From NCBI GenBank assembly GCA_963795415.1, contig CAWCHQ010000002.1:310001-374000 (forward strand): a stretch of DNA of 64,000 bases, given 5' to 3'. A program made the translations under genes and the position numbers. Below, one piece after another: positions 7,915 to 15,966 of this stretch. The stretch comes from CAVSUZ01 sp963795415 (GTDB taxonomy: Bacteria > Pseudomonadota > Alphaproteobacteria > Acetobacterales > Acetobacteraceae). Positions within the stretch are counted from its first letter, which is position 1. Every line of letters starts with the position of its first letter. Under the pieces are notes generated by a model. That model was given only the letters and a program-made list of their open reading frames with translations, searched no databases and was not told where the DNA came from.

Positions 7915-8024
7915 AGCAGATCGCGCTTGACTGGAAATGCTTGCGTTTCCAGGAGCGCGTGAATCTGCTCCAAAACAATAAATCAGAGCGCTTCAGGCTG
8001 ATACAGTCAGCCTGAAACGGCTCC
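7912..8024 (+). repeat. Two-hairpin palindromic repeat, copy 1
   Basis: Best-preserved copy of a roughly 113-base intergenic element. AGAGCAGAT at the start pairs with ATCTGCTC about 55 bases on, and inside lies the stem CTGGAAATGC / GCGTTTCCAG. A second hairpin follows, TTCAGGCTGA / TCAGCCTGAA around TACAG. Other copies are at 11251, 20070 (half), 22879 and 53900 (the last two inverted). Confidence 0.85.
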
Positions 8025-8249
8025 AATCACTCTCCGATTGCAGCGAAGCGCAGGCCACCGAGCGCCCCACGCTTCGCCGCGCGCGGGCTCCGGCTTTCGA
8101 ACAGCACGTGCTCTCCACCGCCTGGTGGACAGAATTTTCTGTCTTCAATCACCGCAAAACCCAGGAAGTTATTGCTTTTTCGTGCGGCCATCTTGCAGGT
8201 TGGTGAAAAAACCTTCTCTTGGAGGAGAACTCCACAGGAAGGCCCAGCC

Positions 8250-9320
8250 GTGATCCCCCGCATCCACGTCCTGCACGAAAACCCCGCCTGGCTGCCGCCA
8301 CTGGCTCAGGCCTTCGACCAGACACACCTGCCCTGGACCGAATGGTTCCTGCACGAGCATCTGGGGGAACAGAAGCATGGATCGGAGGGCGACCACCCTG
8401 CACGGCGTGAACCGGATGCTCAGACGACAAGCCGTGTGCCAGTTTTCTCTGCAACCAGATACGAAAACACCTTCGATCTTTCCGCCGCCCCGCCGGAAGG
8501 CGTCTTCTACAACCGCATGAGCGCGTCTTCCCACACACGCGGCCATCGCTTCAGCGCAGAATTGACCGCCGCTGTCCTCGCATGGCTCGTACGCTGGGGG
8601 CGCCGGGTCGTGAACGGGCCGGGAGCGCTCGATCTGGAGATCAGCAAGGCGCGACAGTATGCGGCGCTGGAGCGGCACGGTATCGCAGTGCCACGCACCG
8701 TCCTCGTCGCCGGGCGTCGGCTGCTCGCCAAGGCCGCCCAACAGCATTTCGGCGCTGGCCCGGTGATCCTCAAACCGAACCGCGGCGGAAAGGGTCTCGG
8801 CGTGCAACTTTTCCAGACACCGGCGGCCCTGGCTGACCATGTCTCCAGCCCGGCATACGAACCGCCGGTGGACGGGCTTCACCTGCTCCAGGAATACGTG
8901 CGGGCGCCCCGGCCGGTGATCGCGCGCGCCGAGTTCGTCGGGGGCCGTTTCCTTTACGCCGTCGAGGTGGATACCTCCGGCGGCTTTGAACTCTGCCCGG
9001 CGGATGCATGCGCGGTTGGCGATGCCTCTTGCCCCGCGGGCGAGCCCCCGTCGGCGAAATTCCGGATCGTGGCCGGCATCGACCGCAGCCTGCGCGAGCG
9101 GATCGAACGTTTCCTGGCAGCCTTCGGGATCGAGGTGGCCGGCGTGGAGTTCATCCAGAGCCAGGACGGGCGCCTTCTGGTCTACGATGTGAACACGAAC
9201 ACCAACTACAACGCCGATGCCGAGGCAGCGGCCGGTCTTGCCGGCACTGCACGCTCCGGCCCTGGCGCAATTGCCGCCTTTCTCGGTTCCGAACTGACCG
9301 GGCTTCGGCGCGCCGCGTAA
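8250..9320 (+). CDS. ATP-grasp protein, RimK-like
   Basis: 356 residues from a GTG at 8250, chosen because AGGAAGG lies eight bases upstream; a longer frame opens at 8172. The ATP-grasp fold shows as SKARQYAALERHGIAVPRT (lid/N-domain), VILKPNRGGKGLGVQLF (the Lys and glycine loop that bind ATP), LLQEYVRAP (hinge) and the Mg-binding end VYDVNTNTNYNADAEAAAG, the usual '(D/E)-x-N-x-N' triad region. RimK-type enzymes ligate amino acids to a carboxylate (ribosomal protein S6, cofactors, peptides). The N-terminal third (HVLHENPAWLPPLAQAF) is typical of a subgroup of uncharacterised RimK-like proteins. A CitE-like gene follows 73 bases on. Substrate unknown. Confidence 0.78.
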   Translation: MIPRIHVLHENPAWLPPLAQAFDQTHLPWTEWFLHEHLGEQKHGSEGDHPARREPDAQTTSRVPVFSATRYENTFDLSAAPPEGVFYNRMSASSHTRGHRFSAELTAAVLAWLVRWGRRVVNGPGALDLEISKARQYAALERHGIAVPRTVLVAGRRLLAKAAQQHFGAGPVILKPNRGGKGLGVQLFQTPAALADHVSSPAYEPPVDGLHLLQEYVRAPRPVIARAEFVGGRFLYAVEVDTSGGFELCPADACAVGDASCPAGEPPSAKFRIVAGIDRSLRERIERFLAAFGIEVAGVEFIQSQDGRLLVYDVNTNTNYNADAEAAAGLAGTARSGPGAIAAFLGSELTGLRRAA

Positions 9321-9393
9321 CCTGCTGCCCACTCGCGTGGCGGCCAAAGCCGGCTAAATAGGGCCAGACCCACCCCGGAACCCAGGAAACCAC

Positions 9394-10287
9394 ATGGCCC
9401 GCGATCTTCCCCTGTGGCGCTCGATGCTGTTCGTGCCCGTGACCGTCCCGCGCTTCGTGCAAGGCGGGGCGGATCGCGGCGCGGATGCGCTTATCCTGGA
9501 TCTCGAGGACTCCATCGCACCCAGCCAGAAGGAGCAGGCGCGCAAACTGCTGCCAGAGGCGGTCCCGGTGGTGGGGCGCCGCGGGGCAGACGTGCTGGTG
9601 CGGGTGAACCGCCCATGGCGTCTGCTGGTGCGGGACATAGAGGCGGCAGTGATCCCCGGCGTAACCGCGCTGATGCTGACCAAGGTCGATAGCCCCCAGC
9701 AGGTTCACGCCGTCGCCGAGATGGTCGATGAACTGGAGACCGAGCGCGCGCTGCCCTCCGGCCGCCTTGCCTTCGTCGTGCTGGTAGAAACCGCCGCTGC
9801 CTTCTTCCGGATGGAGGCGATCGCACGGGCACATCCCCGCATCGTCGCAATCAGCCTCGGCGCCGAGGATTTCGCCCTCTCCGCCGGCATGCTCCCCGAG
9901 CCGGAGGGCCTGCTCTATCCCAAGCAGCACACGATCTTCGCCGCCCGCGCGGCGGGGATTCTGCCGCTCGGCTTCGTCGGCTCCATCGCCGATTACCGGG
10001 ACCAGGAAGCCTTCCGCGCCATCGTCCGCCGCTCCCGCCGGCTAGGCTTCGTCGGCGCCTCCTGCATCCACCCGCTGCACGTCCCGGTGCTTAACGAGGA
10101 GTTCGCCCCCTCGCCCGAGGAGGTGGCGCGGGCCGAGCGCATGGTCGCGACATATGACGCCGCCCTGGCGGCAGGAACCGGGGCCGTGGAGTTCGAGGGC
10201 AGGATGATCGACATCCCCGTGGTGGAGCGGGCGCGCGCTGTGCTGGCGCGGGCGGCGGCGATAAGCGGCCGCAATCAGCACAGCTGA
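9394..10287 (+). CDS. CoA ester lyase, HpcH/HpaI-CitE family
   Basis: 297 residues; the ATG has CCAGGAAA upstream. Signatures of the CitE-like TIM barrel: RSMLFVPVTVPRF, LILDLEDSIAPSQKEQAR (substrate-binding and Mg-binding region), VLVRVNRP (conserved Arg), VVLVETAAAFFRMEAIARA (Mg-binding Glu), SLGAEDFALSAG (Asp ligand) and the C-terminal GASCIHPLHVPVLNEEF. Free-standing CitE relatives cleave malyl-, citramalyl- or beta-methylmalyl-CoA. No citrate lyase alpha or gamma gene is nearby, so a free-standing malyl/citramalyl-CoA lyase is likelier than citrate lyase. The exact CoA ester is not readable from sequence. Confidence 0.87.
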   Translation: MARDLPLWRSMLFVPVTVPRFVQGGADRGADALILDLEDSIAPSQKEQARKLLPEAVPVVGRRGADVLVRVNRPWRLLVRDIEAAVIPGVTALMLTKVDSPQQVHAVAEMVDELETERALPSGRLAFVVLVETAAAFFRMEAIARAHPRIVAISLGAEDFALSAGMLPEPEGLLYPKQHTIFAARAAGILPLGFVGSIADYRDQEAFRAIVRRSRRLGFVGASCIHPLHVPVLNEEFAPSPEEVARAERMVATYDAALAAGTGAVEFEGRMIDIPVVERARAVLARAAAISGRNQHS

Positions 10288-10345
10288 TCACGAAACCGAT
10301 CGGGCCATTCAGTCAGTATACTCGGCCGCGACGCCGCGGGCGCGC

Positions 10346-11206
10346 CTACAATTTACGGAACGTATCGCACGCCTGCACCTGCCCCGTATGCAGGCCAGTC
10401 GAGAGCCACTGAACACGCTGCGCGGACGAACCATGGGTAAAACTGTCGGGAACAACCGCATGACGACCGGCTTGCATCTGAAGCCGATCATCGCCAATCG
10501 CCGCTGCCGTTGAGACCGCCTGCTGCACATCGGAGTCGTCGATATTATGGTGACGCTCGTTCATGTGGTAGGCCCATACGCCGGCCAGGCAGTCCGCCAT
10601 CAACTCGGTACGAACCGAAATGGCGTTTGCGTCACGCTCGCTCGCACGTGCTTCGGCCTGCCTCACCTTTGGCAGCAGGCCAATGAGATTCTGAACATGA
10701 TGGCCGACCTCGTGCGCAATTACATAGGCGTAGGAGAAATCTCCGCCGCCTCCGAGCCGCCGCTGCATGTCCGCAAAGAATGAGGTGTCGAGGTAAAGCT
10801 TATCATCGAGCGGACAGTAGAACGGACCCATTGCCGATTGGGCCGTGCCGCACCCGGAGTTCGTAACTCCGGAATACAGAACCAGAATCGGCTTTTCATA
10901 TTGCCGGCCAGTCTGCTGCGGAAGGATCTGCACCCAGACATCCTCGGTTTCGCCGAGTACGCGCGCGACGAAATTCCCCATCTGGTCGGTAGGCACTCCC
11001 TGTTTCCCGGGCGCAGACGTCGCTGGCCCGTTCGATCCGGTGACCATCTCGGCACCGCCGATGAGCAGGCGCGGATCAATGCCGGTGGCCCATCCGATCA
11101 GGCAGAGCACCGCAATAGCGCCGATCCCGAGGCCGCCCCTGCCCACCCCGCCCATTCCCCGGCGGTCTTCGATGTTGCTCGAGGCGCGAAGATCATCGTC
11201 CTGCAT
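10346..11206 (-). CDS. Neutral zinc metallopeptidase, YpfJ family
   Basis: 286 residues from the ATG at 11206 (MQDDDLRASSNIEDRRG), preferred over 11236 because GGAG stands eight bases upstream. The order is an N-terminal polar segment with the NIEDRRG motif, a glycine-rich stretch, one membrane helix (GIGAIAVLCLIGWATG), then the protease domain with HEVGHH at about 165-170 (zinc ligands and catalytic Glu). ELMADCLAGVWAYH supplies the third ligand. Conserved CGTAQSAMGPFYCPLD precedes the active site. The family is widespread and membrane-anchored; its natural substrate is unknown. The gene is alone in its transcript, convergent with the CitE-like gene. Confidence 0.9.
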   Translation of the reverse strand: MQDDDLRASSNIEDRRGMGGVGRGGLGIGAIAVLCLIGWATGIDPRLLIGGAEMVTGSNGPATSAPGKQGVPTDQMGNFVARVLGETEDVWVQILPQQTGRQYEKPILVLYSGVTNSGCGTAQSAMGPFYCPLDDKLYLDTSFFADMQRRLGGGGDFSYAYVIAHEVGHHVQNLIGLLPKVRQAEARASERDANAISVRTELMADCLAGVWAYHMNERHHNIDDSDVQQAVSTAAAIGDDRLQMQAGRHAVVPDSFTHGSSAQRVQWLSTGLHTGQVQACDTFRKL

Positions 11207-11250
11207 GGCTTCACTCCGGTCCTGATGATCCGGCAAGGCATTTTGGTTCC

Positions 11251-11366
11251 TAGAGCAGATCGCGCCTGACTGGAAACGCTCTGCATTTCCAGGAGCGCGT
11301 AAATCTGCTCTAAAACAACGAGGCAGAGCGTTTCAGGCTGATACAGTCAGCCTGAAACTGTTCTAG
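11251..11366 (+). repeat. Two-hairpin palindromic repeat, copy 2
   Basis: Near-identical to the copy at 7912 and in the same orientation: AGAGCAGAT ... ATCTGCTCT around the CTGGAAACGC / GCATTTCCAG stem, then the TTCAGGCTGA-TACAG-TCAGCCTGAA hairpin. It lies about 45 bases upstream of the zinc protease start. A perfect 14-base palindrome (CGGCGACGTCGCCG) follows further on near 11492. Confidence 0.85.
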
Positions 11367-11571
11367 TGCTCCCGAACGCCGCAGGTCCGTCCAGCGACTG
11401 CAGCCGGATTTCCCAAATTCCCGCCCCGCACGCGAAACAACGTACCTGAAACGCAAATCGCTTGTGACGTAACCAAATGCGCGATCATATAGAACGGCGA
11501 CGTCGCCGGCTCAAAATCACGCGATCGTTATCCAGTCGGCCGACCCACTGACGACCTCACCAACCCTCGTC

Positions 11572-14500
11572 TCACAGTAATGCCGCATGTACGCATAGAC
11601 CCATCATATCCGCCTTCCTCATGCCCTGGCGGATCAAACGCTCGGCTTCATGCTCCTGGCCGGCCATGCGGTGAAGCTCCGCACTCTCGAACAGTGCCCG
11701 TGCGATACAGGGGCGCAGCCCCATTCGCTCGCTTTCCGCCAGAGCCCGGGCAACGTGCCGGGATGCTGCTGCCCGGCTCGTGTCACGCCGCAGACGGGCA
11801 AGCAGAAGCTCGCACCAGACAGTCTGCACGGGATAGCGCCCTTTGCGCGCCGCTGCGAGAGCGGCTGACGCAAGCCCAAGCGCCTCCTCGTGAAACCCGC
11901 CGGCATCCAGAACCAGGCCGCCGAATATCCGAGGCCAGTTCGCATGATAGATCGACACTTCCGGGTAGTTCAGAACCCGGCGGATCAGCGCAACCGCATC
12001 TACGCCGCGGCCGGCGCAAAAATAGCCGTAACCCAGCAGGGCGGCGAGCGGAACATAAATGGATTGCGCGCCTTCCGTCGTGCTGGCCGCCAGACCACGT
12101 TCGAGTTCGGTGATCGCCGCGGTAAGGTCGCCGGCATAGAACTGCACGACGCCAAATCCATAGCTTGCAAGCGCAATGTCAAAACTGCGCTGCGATTTTC
12201 GCGCCGCCGCCAGCGCTTCGGCCGCGCGCGCTCTCCCTTCGGCGAACTTCCCAAGACAGGCGCACGATTGAGCAATCTGGGTGAGCAGCATGACAAGGGA
12301 ATTGCCGAAGCCACCACCGTGCCTCGCGGCGCCCGCATTTTTGCGCAGAACCGTCAGCGTCCGGCTGGCAATCGTCAACGATGCTGCCAGGCGCCCCGAA
12401 TAGAAATAGGTGCGGCTGAGCATGTAGCTGGCGATCACCGCGGCGTCGTGGTCGCCACGCTTCAATGCAGCCTTCCGCGCCTTGTCGCAGAGCCCAACGG
12501 CGGCATCAACCTGGCCCAGTTGAAGCAGTGCGCTCGCGCGCGAAACCCAGATGGTCGGCAGCGCCTCGTGCTGACAGGTTGACCGTGCCAGGGCTTCCGC
12601 CCGGTCGAGATTGCCCAGCCGCTCGCGATAGTTTCCGATGGCATTATAGGCAGTTCGCAGCAGGAGCCGCAGCCCGAGTTCCCGCTTCTCTCTCTCCTCA
12701 GTCTCGCCTCCCCAAAGCGCCAGTGACCGCAGCGCCTGTTCGATGAATAAAATCGCGGAGGCGTGGCTGGAGCGATCGATCGCCTTCTGGGCTGCCCGGC
12801 GGAAATAGTGCTCCGCTTTCTCCCACGCGCAGGCTTCGAACGCATGGGCCGCGAGCCTTTCCACCAGTTCGTCAAGCCTGGCAGGGTACAGTGTTTCGTA
12901 GGCGGTGACCGCCGCGCTGTGAATGGCACGCCGGCCGCTAATTAAAAGCCCCGACAGAGCCACCTCGCGGGTAAGGGCGTGTCTGAACTCCAGCCGTGAA
13001 TTCGGCGTGGTCAGTCACAATACGAATGAAGCCTTCTCGCTCCAGGATCCGGAGCTGCGCCTCCAGCTGCGCTTCGCTGCACTTCATCACACTGCAAAGC
13101 ACTTGCAGCGGCATCTCGCGGCCGATTACCGACGCGGTCCGGAGCGCATCACGGCATGCCTTCGGCAGCCGGTCCACGCGCCCGCCGATCACCGCGTGGA
13201 TACTGTCCGGAATCGCCGGATCCGTTTCGGCAAATCCTCCTGAAAACTTTGCCAGCTCCTCGATGAAAAGAGGTACGCCGCCGGCCCGCTCGGCGATACG
13301 GGCTTTCAGCCCATCCAGAGTAGCGGCGGTTCCCATCCTCGCGTCCAGCAGACTTCTGGCATCCTCCACCGAGAGCGGCTTCAGTGCGATGCCGTGCCGG
13401 ACACCCGGCAGCAATTCTGTGGAATCACGGCAGGTTTGTATGATCGCCAGACGTCCCGCCGCAGCAGATTCACTCAGCGCACGTAGCAGATCGAGCCCGT
13501 CCCGCGACAGCCAGTGGACATCTTCGACGACAACCACGACCGGATCGCTCTCCGCATAACCGGCGATAAGGCCCGTCAGTGCCCGCGAAATATGCTCTTT
13601 CTGAATGCCGCCGGCTCCGGCCTCACTTACGTCGAGCAATCGGTGCAACGCCCCCATGTCAACCGGCGCCGATGGGTTCGACGCGCCAACATGCTCGACC
13701 AGCCGCGCTCGCACCTGAGCCGGATCATGGTGCCGGCCGGTCTTGAGCCACCGACGCAGCATGTGTGCGAATGGGCGCAGCCCCGCATGGGTATCGTCAG
13801 CCTCGACTTCAGCCTTGAGCACGGTCCACCGGGCAAGCTCCCGCCGCCGCAGCAGCTCGCGCAACAGACGCGATTTTCCGCAACCCGCATCACCCGAAAC
13901 GCCAATGACTGGCTCAGGATGGTCAATTAATTCGACCAGCCGCCTGAGTTCCTCGGAACGGTTGACAAACTTACCAAGTTCTTCCCGGCCCCGTGCCGGC
14001 CGGCTTGCACGTCCGGTCTCGCCCAGCAGTTCGAATACCTCAACCTCGCCCCGTATCCCCCTCGCGCTCTTCCTGCCGACACTGCGCAGATTGAAGTGTC
14101 CCCCGGCCAGGTTCGCTGTCGCCGCGGAAATCCAGATCGATCCGGGACGGGCCGCCTGCTCAAGACGAGCAGCCAGGTGAACAACCACCCCAACCGCGTC
14201 GTATTCCTCGTGAACCTCACTCTGTAAACGACGTACAAGAACCTCGCCCGAGTGGACCCCGACGCGCATCCGCAGCCGCCCGCGACGCGCCATAGCCCGA
14301 AGCCCAAGAGCCGACGCGCACGCGCGTTCCGCGTGGTCCTCCAGCGTCAGCGGGATGCCGAACACCGCCTTGATGCCGTCTCCGCGCAGTCCAGCGACAA
14401 AACCGCCGTGATCCGTGACGATTGCCGCCATGTCGCGCAGCACGGGATCCAGAACGGAAGCCGCCTGCTCCGGGTCCAGGTCGCTGATCAAGGCCGTTGA

Positions 14501-14725
14501 GCCGACTATGTCGGCGAACAGAACAGTTACACGTTTCCGTTCATCGGTGCTGCCCTGAACCGTCGCCGCAGTTTCGGCATGAGGCGATAGTTTCAGACCG
14601 CAATTGCCGCAGAAGGCCTGCCGGGCAGCGACCTCGCTGCCGCAAGCTGGACAATGGCGGGGCTGCGGAAATTCGCGGTCGCCGTCAGCCGCAGATAAAC
14701 GAGAACGGGCCTCTGACTCCGCGAT
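11572..14725 (-). pseudogene. Adenylate/guanylate cyclase-AAA-TPR signalling protein, broken by frameshift
   Basis: Read through, it codes: a zinc-ribbon N-terminus (HCPACG ... FCGNCG); a class III cyclase domain with metal Asp (VLFADIVGSTAL), GDGIKAVFGIP and AARLEQAA; an AAA domain with Walker A GDAGCGKSR and Walker B VVVVEDVHWL; and a TPR-rich C-terminal half. Two defects are visible. The frame shifts near 12990: the upstream frame ends at 12938, while FRHALTREVALSG continues in the next frame to 11572. There is also no ATG, GTG or TTG at the proper start: AGGAGG (14732-14737) is followed six bases on by ATC at 14723-14725, in frame and giving a sensible N-terminus, so ATG may have mutated to ATC. 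Likely decayed, unless both are sequence errors. Confidence 0.8.
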
Positions 14726-14731
14726 TGGCCG

Positions 14732-14737
14732 CCTCCT
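14732..14737 (-). promoter_or_regulatory. Strong ribosome binding site before an ATC codon
   Basis: AGGAGG on the minus strand, six bases before ATC (14723-14725) at the natural start of the broken cyclase gene. The site marks the start although no normal start codon is there. Confidence 0.6.
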
Positions 14738-14748
14738 GCGATTCTCTC

Positions 14749-15234
14749 CTATGGAGTGAGAAACATATCCAGTGAGGCGATCTTCAGATAAGAGGGATCA
14801 AAACGGAAAACGTGCAGGAACGGTCCATCGTATTTCGATACGTCCGCATGGTCCCTGATATCCCCAGAAAAGATGACCCAAGGTCCTAATTCCAGCGGAC
14901 CCGGCGCCATGCCGCAGAACGGCCGTATCCTGCGCTTCGGGTCGATCGGCGCCGCCGGGTCATTTGCGGCCTCGCTCTCGTACGCGAAGCGTCGCGCATA
15001 ATAACGCCGCACCTCCCGTTCGCCCTTGAAGACGCCCCCGTAAGGAACCGCTCGCTCCGATCCGCCTGCACCAACAACCACCACCGGATCGGAATTGAAC
15101 AGCGCCATAAGCGCGTCCAGGTTGCGCTCATCGAAAGCAGAGTACCACTGCTTGCAAACATCGGTTCTTTCGCTCACCTTCACCCCCGTTGCGTTGCTGG
15201 TACGGCCAAAGCCTGACAGGTCATAAGCTAACAT
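14749..15234 (-). CDS. NTF2-like (SnoaL-type) protein
   Basis: About 161 residues if the ATG at 15234 is used; a frame open to 15294 and internal GTG codons near 15180 make the start uncertain. The core reads VCKQWYSAFDERNLDALMALFNSDPVVVVG, the helix-helix-strand opening of SnoaL/nuclear transport factor 2-like cone folds, then GVFKGEREVRRYYARRF and a beta-rich end (FLHVFRFDPSYLKIASLDMFL). Such proteins are small-molecule isomerases, hydrolases or binding proteins. It lies 23 bases upstream of the broken cyclase gene on the same strand, so the two were probably one transcript. The substrate is unknown. Confidence 0.65.
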   Translation of the reverse strand: MLAYDLSGFGRTSNATGVKVSERTDVCKQWYSAFDERNLDALMALFNSDPVVVVGAGGSERAVPYGGVFKGEREVRRYYARRFAYESEAANDPAAPIDPKRRIRPFCGMAPGPLELGPWVIFSGDIRDHADVSKYDGPFLHVFRFDPSYLKIASLDMFLTP

Positions 15235-15327
15235 CAGAGACGGTCCGCGCACAACGCCAAACCCGATGAACAACTCCGGCCCGGGTGAAACCAAGTCCGT
15301 AAGCGCCCGCTTGGGCGCAACAAACCC

Positions 15328-15876
15328 TCAGCCCAGCGCTGCCGTTCGGCTATATGCAATCACCGCGGCATGGATGCGATCCAGCTCCCGCGCGTTCAGT
15401 GCTTCCGCATCTGACAGCTGTTCGTCCTGCTGCCTCCCCGGCATCTGGTGCCCGTTCATGATGTCGGGCGGCGGGCCATCCGCCGCTTTGGGCACCGTCT
15501 TCGGGACGTCGGATTGGGCCGGGGATGTCGCAATCATCGTCGGGGGTGGCGCGTCATGGACAATCCCCAGCCCCACCGCCACCCGGTGCGCAAGCTTGTC
15601 CGGATCGATCCCCGTCGCCTTCTCCGCAATGATTGCCGCGATCCCCGTCACCAGCCCGATCGGCCCGCTGATCGCCGCCCCCACTGCCAGCGAGCCAACC
15701 ATCTCCAGCCCCTCGGGTATCCTGTCACCCGTAACCGCCCGGTAGATCGTGCCGACCACCGGCAGGTATTGCAGCGGGTTCAGCGCGTGTAGCACCTCCC
15801 GAAACCCCCAATGATGGGCCGGCGGGGGAGCTGGCGCGGTCGCGGCAGGCGCAGAGCTTACGGAACCGACGGTCAC
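15328..15876 (-). CDS. Conserved hypothetical protein with glycine-rich hydrophobic segment
   Basis: 182 residues from a GTG at 15876; the longer frame to 16143 overlaps the divergent acylase gene and is not protein-like. It has a Pro/Ala-rich lead, then HWGFREVLHALNPLQYLPVVGTIYRAVTGDRIPEGLEMVGSLAVGA and a glycine-rich hydrophobic stretch (AAISGPIGLVTGIAAIIAEKATG), then a polar tail. I have the impression this LNPLQYLPVVGTIYRA block is conserved in related alphaproteobacteria, but I cannot name a domain. Possibly membrane-associated. It is divergent from the penicillin acylase gene, with about 90 bases between the starts. Confidence 0.6.
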   Translation of the reverse strand: MTVGSVSSAPAATAPAPPPAHHWGFREVLHALNPLQYLPVVGTIYRAVTGDRIPEGLEMVGSLAVGAAISGPIGLVTGIAAIIAEKATGIDPDKLAHRVAVGLGIVHDAPPPTMIATSPAQSDVPKTVPKAADGPPPDIMNGHQMPGRQQDEQLSDAEALNARELDRIHAAVIAYSRTAALG

Positions 15877-15966
15877 GCCCGCAGCAACGCACGTGCCATG
15901 CCACTTCTTTGTTGCTCCCCGCGCCGGCTTCTGGTTTTTCTCCCCCGTGCCCGAAGGTCCCGCCGC

